DNA of 64,000 nucleotides from Azolla caroliniana (taxonomy: Eukaryota; Polypodiophyta). Of the stretch, positions 33,801-46,640 are shown piece after piece (the first letter of the stretch is position 1; each line of letters starts with the position of its first letter). The stretch covers positions 14,074,001 through 14,138,000 of the forward strand of contig JBHGNT010000013.1 in the NCBI GenBank assembly GCA_043228905.1. The letters are read 5' to 3'. The position numbers and the translations under genes are program-made. Under the pieces are notes generated by a model. The model saw only the letters and a list, made by a program, of their open reading frames with translations. It ran no database searches and was not told the DNA's origin.

Positions 33801-34372
33801 AACTTCATTCTGAAACTTTGCCAAATTCTCATATTTCAACTGTTCAGATGCTTTCTGTAGCAATTACATTACTAAATTGATTGAGGAAGAAACTGAGTTC
33901 ATCTTAGGGTGCACATCATTGCTTGCATTATTTTTTGTATAAGCAGTGTACAATGATTTCATTCCGTGCAGCTGTACAGATGTACAGCAAAGATGTTCAA
34001 CTATATTGAATGCAATGACAAAAGCACAAAGGTGATACCGGACCTGCTCATTTGCCGAAGATGCGAAAGGGTGATGGTAATGAGCAAATATTGCCAAAAG
34101 CATGAGGGCAATGAGGCCTGCATTATAAAAATAACCACAAATCATTATGAAACACTTCGAGATTTATAGGGACTTAAAAGAATGTCTGAATAATTTTCTC
34201 AGCAACTGATGGTTGTATTACAAAATCATGTATAACTTCGAAACTTCTTACATAATAATACATCATGCAAGAAACAAGGGTCTTTAAAAAGCCAACCTGC
34301 AAAAAGCACAACATAGGCTTGAGTGTAATGCCTCCGTTGTTGGCGCCGTTGCTCAAAGTTTCTATGCCTCAT
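30874..34372 (-). CDS. GAUT11: Galacturonosyltransferase, GT8 family (GAUT10/11 type)
   Basis: Exons on the minus strand: 34372-34297, 34117-34044, 32334-30874; phases agree and give 536 residues, the length of GAUT10/11. GAUT proteins transfer galacturonic acid to pectin in the Golgi. Residues 1-18 are basic (MRHRNFEQRRQQRRH), 19-37 form one membrane anchor (VVLFAGLIALMLLAIFAH), a type II topology. A stem follows with the family block TRQLGDQLTLAKTYVVMAK and a coiled region. The GT8 domain starts near FCIFSDNVLATSVVVNST; metal-binding FLDDDVVVQKD at 360-370; GWAFGMNVFDL; HILGLGYD; HYNGNMKPW at 499-507. No stops or missing catalytic residues. ATG 34372 is chosen because it gives the expected basic tail; an in-frame ATG 54 bp upstream exists. 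The closest family members I recall are GAUT11 and GAUT10; I cannot separate them firmly. Confidence 0.92.
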
Positions 34373-35059
34373 TGTGCAAGGACGTTTGTTTACCACAAGC
34401 ACATCATAAGGACTACCCTTCAGCAAGAATAAGTATTTCTCACAGTGAATGTACCCAGCCTGCAGTCTGACCTGTATTCGAAAAGAAACTGGTTGTTTAT
34501 ATTATATTCAGCAGATATAGGCATTTAAAATAATAAGAAAACAAGAAAACAATAATATGTAGACAATCACATACACATACATACGTGTGTATAAATGTAA
34601 ACATACAATATCCACATTCTCTGGAAAGATGAAGATCATTTCATGAAAAACTATGTGGTTTAATGCAAAGGATCTTATCATTATTTAACATCACAACTGG
34701 CAGCACCTCCAAAGAATTCCTTTCAGGGCACGCTTAGTTCATTGAGTCATCTGTTTGTTTGTTCCCATACACTTTGTATGAGTATCAGTAATAGTAGTAC
34801 TACCTGCTTCTGACCCAAATCATACTACCCATGCTTGATTGTTATCCATCCATTTCCCTTCCATTTATTTCATGCAAAATTTTCATCTTTTGTTTTCCCT
34901 TGTAATTAGACATTGCAACAGATGTCATTAGGATGTAATTTCTTTGGTCTCATTGGTCATTTAAGCTTTTCAAAGACGTTGATATATCATTACATTTTTC
35001 CAACTAGAAGAGATATCTAAGAATCCTTAGGAGAACATGAGGAAAAACCAGCTACTAGA

Positions 35060-36130
35060 CATTTCACATCACCACTTCTCATTTATGCAAATGATACATA
35101 GTTTAGGTAAAATCTACGGTCAGTTACAACCTATTGGATATGATGCATATTTTCTGTGAACATAGTAATTCCATAGCAGTCAACATAGTTAAGACCGAGG
35201 TCATGGTGGTAAACACTGACAAATCAATGATACGTAGTGAACTGTGAAGAGGAGAAAATTGAAGTGGTTTACATTTTTAAATACCTTGGAATCAAAATAT
35301 ATGGTCAACAAGGTCAGAAAATATGTTGGCATATTCTAACGCTATGAATTTGAGAATAAGAGCTGTTTGAGAAGAAACCAAAGATGGAATCTTGGAGGAA
35401 TAGTATTTTATGCATGCATGGGGCAATCTCTGCTATATGGAACTGTGGTTTGGTAAGGCACTATCTCAGCAAGAATATGTAATGAAATGAGAAAATATAA
35501 ACACTCTCTACATTATATTTAGCAATATGAGTCCAACCCTGTATTCTGTAAAGGATACATTGACAGTGATGGACACTGCCTCAAAATCATTTCCCAAAGG
35601 CTGCATGGAAAATTGGATGCGTACTACACAAAACCACAGAAATCAGATCCCTACAGAAGAAAAACCACAAAATCAAATTTGCTTCATCCAGAACATCTGG
35701 AAATGGTTTGCAAGATGGCACGTTGAATATCTAGATGTCATGTAGAGGAAAAGAAAGGGACTGCAGAAAATAAGTCCATGGGGTACTCTGGCACCTTCAA
35801 AGACCTCCATGTGAAATGGAGAAGCCCAACATAGATCTAAATAAAATTAAGTACTATTGCAAACACATGAACATGCAATATTGAGCAGAAAAAGAGAATC
35901 TGTGACCTATGTTGCCTCAATCTACCAGATACAGAATAACATGTCAGTTGGAATGCCTTGCATATAAGGACATTATGCACGATTTTCAGATATTTCTAAA
36001 AAGTTATAATGACTTTAAGGAAGTCATAATAAGGACAGAACCATCACTGACAACATTAGACATGCTCTTTGCTTGTGTAGTGAACCAACGAACCAAACTT
36101 TGGTATAGCCAAACAATAAAACTGAGCAAC
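35060..36130 (+). mobile_element. Degenerate LINE fragment upstream of GAUT
   Basis: Plus-strand stop-riddled remains of a non-LTR RT C-terminal region. Readable pieces include VKTEVMVV, FKYLGIKIYG, NIWKWFARWHVEYLDV and a TYVASIY/CPC-like tail. The KWFARWHVE piece parallels RKWFRRWGVDD in the fragment at 23272-23556, so both come from related LINEs. It lies in the inferred leader intron of the GAUT gene, antisense to it. Confidence 0.55.
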
Positions 36131-36764
36131 TAGCTTACTTTCTCTTTTCAGCTTTTACATTTACCTTTTTTCTACCATTTTAAAATCCCCCACCCATACT
36201 GTTGAGGAGAGTGTTTTGTGATAGGTGCTGGACGTCACAGTGGTGCATTGTGGAAGTTAATATCATCATCTACAATGCTTCCTATGTTCCAATGTTAAGA
36301 TCATCATCATCTATAGTATCTCCATTAACTATGGTTTTTGTGTTTCAGCTTGAATAAACCTTAGAAACGCAAAGTTTATTAGAAACATCTGCCCCTCGCC
36401 CTTAATAGTTTAGAATATCAATCCTGAAGGGAAGATCCAACCATTTTATCAGGTTGAACGAGCCTTGGAAAAGGAAAATATTGCTTAACATGTGCATCTT
36501 TCTTTCTATATAAGATTTTGATTACCTACATTGTCTGACTAAAGATCCCATTCAGTTCACACAAGCTCGTCTTGAAAATCGCAAATCTTAGTTACATATT
36601 TATATCGCTCCATTTTCCTCTCTCATGTGGTAACTAACTAGCTATGTTCTCAAGTGAAGATCTATCTTTTGTTTTTGTTTGGTTCCACTTCACCATGTTC
36701 AACAAAACCTAGAAAACGCAAATCGGACTTACATCTCGGCCGCTCTCAGTTGGAAAAAGCGTAC

Positions 36765-36880
36765 CTGCAATCTGATGGCTGCGAGGCGGAGGAGATTCTC
36801 GTCCTGAAGAAGTCAGCAGGAACAGCAGGATGGCTGATCAGCATCAATCAGCAGGGAAATGGGAAAGAGGGGGAGTGAAA
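36765..36880 (-). other. Candidate 5'UTR exon of the GAUT gene
   Basis: On the minus strand a strong donor (ttgcag|gtacgc) ends at 36765, preceded by GC-richer DNA with pyrimidine-rich leader-like sequence. An acceptor (tcgaatacag|gtcag) lies near 34472, 100 bp upstream of the GAUT ATG. Together they suggest a 2.3-kb leader intron, which holds a LINE fragment. Outer border approximate. Confidence 0.4.
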
Positions 36881-36990
36881 TGGAGATGGAGATGGAGATG
36901 GAGATGGTAAGGAGTGAGTGTGTATTTCTGAGATCTCTCTCTAGTGGTAAGTTTTTTACACTACAAAAGCCACTCCTACTACGTCTTGAG

Positions 36991-37355
36991 TTCGAAACCC
37001 AATTTTACTCACCTCCCTATTATATATGTATATACTCCATACATACATACATCTCTTAATTCACTAGACTGATGCCACTGTAGAATGTAGGGCTTGAACC
37101 CCATGACCTCCTGGTCTCCATTCGGTTTGAAACCTAATTTTACTCACCTCTCGATTATATATATAGTCCATATATATATCTCTTAATTCGCTAGATGATG
37201 CCATTGTGGAATGTAGGGCTTGAAACCCCATGACCATCTCGCCTCCCACCAGAATTGGGCAACCTGGTATTAATTCATGTAGATGATGCCACTGTGGAAT
37301 GTAGGGGTTGAACCCATGACCCCCTGGTCTCCATTAGACAACCTTACCAACTAAG

Positions 37356-37362
<7 letters not shown>
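36991..37362 (-). repeat. tRNA-derived SINE-like cluster, partly duplicated in tandem
   Basis: On the minus strand, 37362-37281 has a tRNA-like head: box A near TTAGTTGGTAAGG and box B GGTTCAACCCC at the right distance. The box-B segment recurs at about 37195-37245 and 37069-37128, and a 135-bp period links 36991-37125 with 37126-37245 (shared aattttactcacct and atctcttaattc). No poly(A) or target-site repeat could be fixed, so some copies are tandem duplications of one SINE. Confidence 0.6.
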
Positions 37363-37432
<70 letters not shown>

Positions 37433-37434
37433 AC
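37361..37434. repeat. (CT)n(CA)n compound microsatellite
   Basis: About 23 ct units followed by about 13 ca units, abutting the SINE head. Confidence 0.95.
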
Positions 37435-37513
37435 AATAGCAGCGAATTGGGCACTTAAAAAAGGAAGGAGCCGATTAGTAAATAAATACATTAGCTTTAG
37501 TCACGAGTCATTT

Positions 37514-37530
37514 GGGGGGGGGGGGGGGGG
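37514..37530. repeat. Poly(G) tract of 17
   Basis: Uninterrupted G17 followed by further short G runs; able in principle to form a quadruplex. Confidence 0.9.
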
Positions 37531-37939
37531 TAGGGGAGGAAAGAGAAGACAAACTCTCTCTCTCTCTCTCTTCCGTAAATAATGGCTTTCATTATGAAAG
37601 AAAAAACACCACCATGACTAACTTACTACAAAGTATAGAACCTCTTCTATCTATGGGATCTAAATACTACTACGACTCCAAACTCAATGCCACCCTACAC
37701 ACCGACTCAAATGACGAATATGATGGTATATGACCTTGCAGAGTTCTCTCTCTTCATGGTTGAGATTTCATGACTTCTGTAGCACTGTGAATTGCCACAA
37801 AAGAAGTCCTTTTAACTTTAGAACATATTTTCTCACCCTAACTTGCGAATCAAAAGTGAAGGCATTCCACATATTCCAATTGAACCATAGTCCCCAATAC
37901 CTCAAGAACTCAATTTTTTTTTGAAAATGACGCATTGGT

Positions 37940-38640
37940 TCATTTGTTCTCTATATGTGCAAAAACCCAGTTGAAGGAAGATAGGCTTACTCCAGTTAGA
38001 GACATCCACAGTAAATTGATACACCTCCAAACTATCCTTGTCATCGGGCATGAAATAAATCGATGCCTACTATGTTCCAATTCCATTGAACAAAAGAAAC
38101 ACGGTCCTTGAGTAATGTTTCTTTTTTTTAATGCATCCCCCAATGGTAAAGCTCCAACCATAACTCTCCAAATAAATACCTTGGCTCGTAGCATCAATTG
38201 AGAACACCAACCTACCTTGATCACATGAAGCCACCAAGTGATGGGATTATGAAAACCCCATATCTTTATAACCCTTTCTTCCAACCACTTATGTTTGTCA
38301 ATCAACTTGTGATAAGCAACATTTGTTGAAATCATAATCAATCTCTTATTTCCAACAAACCTCCAATCAAGCTCTTGAGGTCACCCATCTAAATTAGGAA
38401 TTGACTCATACAAAGATAATATTTCTTGCAACTTATCCCAAATAAAGGTATAACCTTTTGGAATATGAAATGTTGATCTTATTGTTCGAAAGGTCATTGA
38501 TCTTCTTTGTGACACCAACATAGCATCCTTAATTGCAACCAAACCCAATCTAGCCATCCGATTAAATTGAAGGTTAAGAATTTGTTTACCTTCCCACTTC
38601 AACAACCTTGATGTCGCCAAAACCTCCATTTGTAATGAAT
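37940..38640 (-). pseudogene. LINE C-terminal zinc-finger (zf-RVT) fragment
   Basis: Two adjoining minus-strand frames (38629-38381 and 38341-37940). The second reads NPITWWLHVIKVGWCSQLML, RAKVFIWRVMVGALPLGDAL, KKRNITQGPCFFC and LEHSRHRFISCPMTRIVWRC, the CxxC...HxxxxC zinc-binding tail found behind plant L1-type RTs. The RT itself is not present. Similar to the tail of the plus-strand LINE at 43160-43500 in type, in the opposite direction. Confidence 0.75.
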
Positions 38641-39099
38641 TGGCACATCCCCTTTCTTATGGTGGATGCCATTCCACAAAATCCAACATACATTGCCAAG
38701 ACGTCAACAAATGATTAACTAACATAGACCCTGCACATTTGACATCCCTGTCAAAATTAATTACATTCCACCAATTAGCTTCAACCTTCATGTTTCCAGG
38801 TTTAATTGCAGAGTTCTCTCTCTCTCTCTCTCTCTGTCATTGGGGTTGGATCACTAGTGTATACCACCCTTCCATCAGCAAAACTCGAGCCACACGTGTT
38901 CATCACCCACTCTTGCAATCTACTAACACTCCTATACCCATGATTCCATATATTGTTACACATTAGCTACATCCATTCATCCCCCCCACCCAAGTGTTGG
39001 TATCAAAGCGAAGGATTCATGTTCAATGAATGTTTAGGGTTTGGTAAAAGTTTGCTCACCGATCTCTACTGCAACTTGAGCATTTCGACCTTAGACATT
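38641..39099. other. Intergenic, (CT)n tract only
   Basis: A (CT)n run at about 38814-38836. Nothing else recognised. Confidence 0.5.
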
Positions 39100-39590
39100 G
39101 TTCTTGAAGTTGCCCATCCATTTTCTGATCCAACATTCTCTGTTGCCCATCATTTCCTGAGAGAGAATCAAGCTCAAACATTGAGCTCAAGCATTGCTCT
39201 CTGCTCGAACATTGAGCTCAAGCATTGGTCTCGACTCAAGCGTTTGACTCACCCCAAGCATTCCTCTCACCTCAAGTATTGTTTTTGAGCATTGTCTTCA
39301 AGTATTACTCTCATCTTGAGTGTTGTATTCAAGAATTAATCTCTCCTTGAATATTGTCTTCAAGCATTTGGCTTGCTTCGAGCATTGCACTCACCTTAAA
39401 CATTTGGCTCGGCCTGAGTATTGAGCTCGAACATTGCATTGCTCTTGAGGATTGCGCTTCGAGCATTGTATTTGTCTTGAGAATTGATTTAGAGGATTTC
39501 TCTTGAGCATTGCTTTGGATTCAACCATTGGTCTTGACCATTTTGAGCTCTAACATTAGGCTCGGCCTTTGGCGTTGAGGATTTAAAAGA
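39100..39590. repeat. Decayed minisatellite built on GAGC(A/T)ATTG / CAAGCATTG
   Basis: Some twenty or more imperfect repeats of a 15-25 bp unit with the core (c)aagcattg or gagcattg, alternating with ctc(g/a)cctca-like spacers. Best preserved at 39175-39260, looser toward 39590. Confidence 0.7.
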
Positions 39591-39800
39591 AAAAGAGTAC
39601 TACACATCAAAATCAATGATTATGTGTTTAAGGAAGCTCGATGGATTGAATTTCAACTTCTAGAAAGCACACAAACCTATCTCATCGTAAAAGGAAAGTT
39701 AGATACAATCGAAAATAGATTGGGACATATTGAACATGGATCTCTAGAATGGCCGAAACTTGATCAGCTAGCTAGTGTGGCCATTCGTATGCATCTATTT

Positions 39801-39957
39801 GAATCAGTGTGCTTCATGCTACACTTATGTACGATAACTTACAAACTCTAATAGATGTTGTCGAACACCTATGAAAAGAAAGGGAATCAGTGTGCTTCAT
39901 GGTACACTTATGTACAACAACTTACAAACTCTAATAAGATGTTGTCGAACACCTATA
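39801..39957. repeat. 83-bp tandem duplication
   Basis: gaatcagtgtgcttcatg at 39801 recurs at 39884, and the match continues to cgaacaccta in both copies with a few substitutions. Confidence 0.9.
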
Positions 39958-40089
39958 AGAAACTCATCTATCGCATAATCTAATAGCTACATATGGGAAC
40001 GTGTTGAAAGGAAATTGGAAATATTTTTGGAATCCCGAGATTGGCAATCAAAATAAACATGGATTTTATGTATACCCTTAGTAGAGAAA

Positions 40090-43000
40090 TGGAGTCAGCA
40101 GGTGCTAGATTGTCATGTATTGGTCGATGGAAGAGCTCAATACATCATCCTAATGGTCTCAGGCCTTAAGTTGGGCTTCCTTAATATTTATGCTCCGAAT
40201 CCGGGAGGGGCTACAAAGGAATTTTGGTTTAAGATAGGATTTGATTTACCGTCAGTGGATCATTAGTGTATGGTGGGTGATTTTAATATGATTGAGTATT
40301 TTGGTGATAGGACTAGAGGCTCTCATGCTTTGATAGGTGCAGTTGAGTTGATAGCTTGGGAAAGATTATGTTTATCATTTAGATTATAGGATGCATGGCA
40401 TGTTACATCTTTTGTTCGATTAAAAGATTTGACATTAAGTTTCTCTCAATCAGATAGAAGACAACAAGGGCAAAATTTGTCACGTTTGGATAGAATATAC
40501 ATTGATGATTTTTTGTTGGAAAGGGTGGGGAGATTGGTATTGTATCAGGCTCTTTGTTCTCTGATCATGCACCTGTGATTATGGTTGTTGGAAAACAACC
40601 ATATTATAACAATAGTTGTGGTCGTATTCCGAAATGGATTTATTTGGATACATCCCTTAGGCATGATATTTTACAGATGTGGAAATTGCAAAATACATCT
40701 TCTGCAAATGTCTTGCAAATGGTCAACTCTGCTATTCAGAGTACGTCGAAATTTCTTAGATTGAAAGTATTCAAGACTATGGAGCAATCTAAGTTACAAA
40801 TGGCTACTAATAGGAGGGCTTTGAAGTCTCTTCAACATTTTCAAGAAAAATGTCCACATGCATCTTGGGTTGAACTGCAGTTGGGTCACTTAAGAAATGA
40901 ATATATATCTCAAACAAAGTTTCATACTACTGCGACGAAGTGGACTCGATTAGGTGATAATGTGAATTCCAAATTTTTTGCATATTATAAAAGTAGTCAT
41001 TCAAGTATGTGTATGAGACAGGTTCAAAGGGAAGATAGGTCTATTACAAAGGACACTAATGAAAAGAGGGACATTGCTACGTCTTTTTATAAAAATCTAG
41101 TAACAACCGAATAATTTTCGGTTCAACACCTCCAAAAAAGAAAAAAAGTTTTGGACTGTTTGGAACATAAGGTCTCAAATGAGATGGTTGAATCATTGGT
41201 AAAGGCAATCTCTTCTACATAGGTAAGTGCCGCATTGGTGGTTGTTGAGAAGAATGTATGCCCATGAATCACCAAAATTCTTTTTAGAATATTGGGATGA
41301 TATATCCAATGTTTTCACATCCTCTTTACAAGAAGTTTTTATGTTGTGAAGGATGCCTACTGAATGGAATGAGGGAATGGTTTACTTCATTCCAAAGCTA
41401 AAAGGTTTGGTGGATGATATTAAGAAATGGAGGCATGTAACTATTTTAAATATTGTATATAAAGTTTATGCTAAATTATTAGCTACAACATTTGCAACAT
41501 TTTCTTCCACATATTGTACATAAAAACTCAAACATGCTTTGTACAGGAAAGGAGCATATTTGATAATATTTTCATGTTTTGGGAGATGATAGCAATAGTG
41601 CAAGAAACAAAACAAGAATTAACAATATTGCATTTGGATTTTGAGAAAGCATATGACAGAGTCGATTGGAATTTTTTTTACGAAGTTATGGGCCGTCTAG
41701 GTCTTCTAGGTGACTATGTTAAGGCTGTTTTTGCATTATATAATTCAGCATCTAATTGAGTTACTGTTGGAGGAGCACTAGGTAATAATTTTCCGATTAC
41801 TAGATTGGTGAGACAAGGATGTCCTTTGGCTCCATATATATTTCTATTTGTGGGAGACGCCTTTAGTGCATTCTTGCATAAGAATAAGTGATCTATTAAG
41901 GGTATAGAGTGGCCAGGTGTGGAGGAGGTTGTGTTAGACTGTGAATTTGCAGATGACACAACATTATATGTTGTAGGAGATGATAGAAATCTCTGTAATG
42001 TGCAAAATGTGATCCATGATTTCTGTGATGCTTCAGGTGCTATTATTAATTAGCATAAATCAGTGGGATTTTGGGTTGGGGAAGGTCACACTCCTACTTG
42101 GTGTCCAAACATTGGATTCTGTTGGATACCAAAGGGCTCTCTTGTAAGATATTTAGGGTGTCAAGTGGGAATTCATCTTCATCCAGAAGCTCATATCCAA
42201 CCATCACCGCATTCTTTGAGGAAGAAGTTGATCTTTTGGTGTTCTAAGAATTTGTCACTTGTGGGGAGGCTAGTTATTTCTAATCAAGTATTACTCTCCT
42301 CAATGTGGTATATTCTATCATGCTGGTTATTCTCTAGATCTTTGTTGTCAAAGTTACAAAGGTTGAGTAGGATTTTTTTATGGGGATCTACTGATTTTAA
42401 GAATGTTAGACCAAAGGTAACTTGGAAAGCTATTATAGCGCCGACTTCTCAAGGGGATTTAGGTTTGGTAGATCCTCTAATGCAATGTAAGGCATTATTG
42501 GCGGTCTTCCCAAATATTGGGGGTAAATGAACAATGTCTCTCCGATGATGGTTTATTCCTAACTTCCATTCGCATAGGATAGTGTTTCAAAATGAAAGGT
42601 TCTTTCACTGCGATAAAGTGATCCTAGTGGTCCTTAAAGGATAATTTGCAACAAGTCCAGCCCACTTTGATGGATGAATGGTTACATCAACCATTGGTTT
42701 GGAATCCATTATTTCTAGATGATGAAATATCTATGTTGGGGAGGAGAGTCAGATTAAATTGGGTTCAAGTGGATTCATCTTTTGTCTCATCGCTTAGTAA
42801 TTGGCAACAATTTGTTCATAATCCTATTCATATTATTCAACAAGAGTATAGAGGAATAAGAGGAGGAAAGGTGATAGTTGATGAGTTAAGGATGTTGCAG
42901 TTACCCTTGCAAGATAATATACTTTCTAATTATCATAAGTGGGTGGGATTATTTTCATATTTTTAGATTTTACTTGGAGTCTGTGGCCTTAGAGATGATG

Positions 43001-43780
43001 ATACTTTCTTAAGTTATGATGTTCTACAAGATGGTTCCCCGAGAACATGAATGTTTGGTTGAGGCTACATTAAAACCTATTAGAATTCTAACTAAGGTAG
43101 AGACTGATTGGGTCCTTGTCCTTGATCCCAATGATGTTCATCCATGATGGGATCTATGGGTAATGGGGAAAAAACCATTATGTGAATGGAATGCGACCCA
43201 GGGGAATGGAAGTGGCTACCTACATCATATTCTGGAGAGGATGTTAGGCCGATTCCGTTTTTTCATTATTGTTCATTATGTCGTTCCTATTCGGGTTTGG
43301 ATGTATTGTAAAGATGTGGATAAGATGTGTGATTTTTTTGGGTTAGAAGTGGAGTCTTTTCATCACCTATTTTGGTCATGTATGGCTGCCAATTTGGTTT
43401 GGAAAAAGTTTTTACGTCCCTTACATGAGGTGTATGGCTCTAGAGTATATAAATGGGGGGCAGTGATGTGGGTTGATATTAAGGGTGAGGTACAAGATTA
43501 TGAAAAATAAAAGGTTAACTTTGCATTATATACAAGAGGTCGATATGTTGAGGAAGTGTCACCATGTATGCCTATTAATTCAGTCAAGAAAGGTTAACTT
43601 GTGGGTTTTGTGGACTAATAGATGTCGGAGGATATTTCAACAAATTCAATGGAATGTTGTGGATGTAGTCAAGGAGATTTGGGTGACCTTGGTGCATACA
43701 CTAAAAGGAGAATATGATGCTATGAAAGGTGATTTAGATGTAGTTTTTCAAAAGCAAGACGTTTTTAAGAAGAGATAGGA
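40090..43780 (+). pseudogene. L1-type LINE ORF2 (endonuclease, RT, zinc-finger tail), degenerate
   Basis: Plus strand. AP-endonuclease part: NIYAPNPGG, MVGDFNMIEY, LDRIYIDDF, FSDHAPVIM (about 40150-40600). Spacer and RT lead-in: KWTRLGDNVNSKFF, KRDIATSFYKNL, VYFIPKLKG. RT: QERSIFDNIFMF, ILHLDFEKAYDRVDW, RQGCPLAPYIFLF, CEFADDTTLYVV as the active-site box, LVRYLGCQVG, LVGRLVISNQVLLSSMWYIL. Tail: zf-RVT with CDFFGLEVESFHHLFWSC at about 43310-43380, followed by WVLWTNRCRRIF. At least eight stops and several frameshifts break it. The 5' end (ORF1) is not clear and no poly(A) end or target-site repeat was found. A typical plant L1 architecture, dead copy. Confidence 0.85.
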
Positions 43781-43959
43781 AAGGATGAAGGTATTCTGCA
43801 TGGTTAGTGGTTGTATACGTTAGAGGTATCGACCACCGCTCTGGGTATTTCCTCCACCAACATGAGGCATGTGGCCATATGTAAATAACTATTATTACTA
43901 ATGCTTTGGGACATATGTATGTCTATAATAGTTCACGAGCAATTGAAAAGGTAAAAATC

Positions 43960-46640
43960 TATGCTGAAATTTCATGTAAATCGCTTTAAACATAATATAA
44001 ACCATTGTTGGAAAAAAGAAGAAGAAAGTGGCATCAACAAAGATATACCTCATTCGGTATCTTTACAATATTTGAATGAAAAATCTGACTTTGTCCTTGC
44101 TCACGTGAATGTCCATGAGGACATTGTCTCACATTTTTCAGCCCAACCAATTCTATGAGCCAAAACAAGTTGTGGTGGGACTCTCAAACTTGCAATTACT
44201 ACAAGAAGCCCGGACATACAATGTCCAAATGTCAAGCCTTGAAGGCTAAGAATGACAAAGCTCAAAGATATGGACAATTCAAAAAGGGAACGGATGGAAG
44301 AGGTGAACCATGTCGCTTGAATCTCTTTTATCAAACTAACCAGTCGACAGAAGTTGTTGATATGACCAAGGATGATTCAAAAGTTGATGTGAACATATTT
44401 ACTCTGGAGAGCACCATTGAAGTGGAACTTCTACTTACCATGAATGGAGCTACCAATCGCCTTCTTGACTCCGAGTTTCCTATCATGTCACTCCATTCCA
44501 ATCCAAGTTCCAACAGTACATTAAGAAGGATTTCAAGTCGGTTCGAGTGAGCAACTCACAACATTGTGTTATGATCAACATTGGACAGGTGGAACTTAAA
44601 CTTGTAGTTCTACTCTAATTCTACACAATCTCCATCATGTCCTTTAATTTGAACGGATCTTTGATCTTAGTTGGACAACTCCACGGAAATGGTTTTTGGA
44701 CAAGCTTCTTGACAAGCTAATGGTCAATCCACATAGGAGACCTCAAACTTGCTCAAGGATCCAAGGTACACATTTTGTACCCTCTACATGTCACTCGACG
44801 AGAGAGTGTCTTATTCTCGCCCCATCTTCTAGTGTCCTTATTATGGCACAAGAGTCCTGCATACTTGACCAAAACCGGCATCACACATCAATCAAAGGCC
44901 GGCCACATTTCCCAATTCTCCTATTTTGACCATCAATTATGTGAGCATTGCCAATATTAAAAACATGCATCCTCGCCTCACTTGACTAACAGACCAAGAG
45001 AATTAAAACCCCTCAATTACGTTCATTTGGACATCTCCAAACTTATGCCACACTAGTGTTTTGGTGGTACCTTATGCTTTATAACATTAATTGATCATGC
45101 TACCCCGAAGGTTCAATAAGGAAAGGCAAAGTCTTAGCCATCTTTCAAGACTGAATCACAATGGTCAAGCATCAAACAAATAAAAGGTTGAAATGTTTAT
45201 GATCCAATAATGTGGTAGAGCACAAATCCAACAAATTCACATTCTTTTGCAAACAAAGAGGTATCCAACGTGGTGAAGTGTTTACCCTTGTTCTCAAGGA
45301 TGATGAAAGAGAGTTGGAGTCTCAATCCCAAAAGTGCATTTTTCTTGGTTATGACTTTAATGGAAATGTTGGTTATCAACTATGAGACCCCAATACTAAG
45401 CAAATTATTCAAAGTTTGGGCATACCACACCCTACATATGCGATCAACTACCCAACAACTAGTTGGTGTTGCACTTCAAACCTTACCAACAATAATCAAC
45501 ACCTCAGCCACGTCAAAAGGGATCAATGATGGTTCAATGAGTCTAGTCCTACCACACCAATCCGAGAGACTCTCTCACCCAGTCGAAAGGTATTCACCCA
45601 ATGTTTTCTTCATAGATGTCGGTAAACCTTCAAAATACAAAGAAGCTACAACAACAACCAAGTTAGCTATAATTGACAACTAGCTATGGAGTCAAAGATG
45701 AGTTCCATTTGATAAAACAACACATGGGACTTAGTCCACTGCCAAAGAATCAACGAGCAATTCTATGTAGATATATCTTCAAACTCAAGCAAACATCCAA
45801 TTCACCTAGTCCTAAGTCGAAGGCCAAGTTAGTTGCAAAGGGTTTTAGACAAGAAAACAACGTCGATTTTGACAATATTGTTTCATTAGGTTGAAAATGA
45901 AAACCCTTCAATTCTTACTTGAGCTAGTAGCTACCGAGGACTTAAAGCTTCTTCAACTAACTACATGTCAAAATGGCCATCCTCCATGGTGATTTTGACG
46001 AGGAAATTTATATATATATAAAAATAGATAATTTCATGCAATTGGTTAGATTTTCTCAGACTGATGAGGACCACGCCCTATACTTAAAAGGCACATCCAA
46101 TAGTTCAACAATCCATCTCATCATGTACGTGGATAATATGTTGCTTGTTGGCTGAAATGTTTGTGAACTTGTAGAATTCTGATGGCAACGGCAATTGTAA
46201 CCATGAATTACCTAGGTCCGTGCAATGCATTTTCATGATGAAAATCACATGGCATAGAACCACTCGATACATGTACCTCTCTGAGGTTGATTACATAAAA
46301 TCTTTTGGAGAGATTCAACATGTATTTGGCCAAATTTGCAATCACGCCGCTATTTTCTAGCATTAGGCTTTCTCGAAAAGATTGCCTAGTGTCAAATCTA
46401 GATGGGGATCATATGAAGTTCGTAACATACACATCAACCATTGGCTCTTTGGTGCACAAGATGGTCATAACCCGAGCTAACTTAGTGCATGTGATGGGCA
46501 CAGAAACAAGGTTTATGGACAACCTTTGCTGACTACACTGGAATGCTCTAAAGCATATGTTCAAATATTTGATTGGCACACAAGACTCGAGCATCAAATT
46601 TAGCCTTACAAAACCTAAATTTGACACATCTTGATTAGTT
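43960..46640 (+). pseudogene. Ty1/copia polyprotein, heavily decayed
   Basis: Plus strand. Zinc-knuckle remnant CNYYKKPGHTMSKC (second Cys replaced by Tyr) at about 44190; protease-like region to 44550; pre-integrase/integrase pieces (about 44700-45400: HTGITHQSKAGHISQF, DHQLCEHC, NYVHLDISK); RT start (CRYIFKLKQTSN, AKLVAKGFRQ, VDFDNIVSLG) at 45760-45895; YVDNMLLVG at about 46127-46153 as the RT active-site box with the second Asp changed to Asn; then VTYTSTIGSLVHKMVITRAN at 46420-46480 and a short RNase H beginning. Many stops and frameshifts. No LTRs recognised at either side. Confidence 0.75.
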
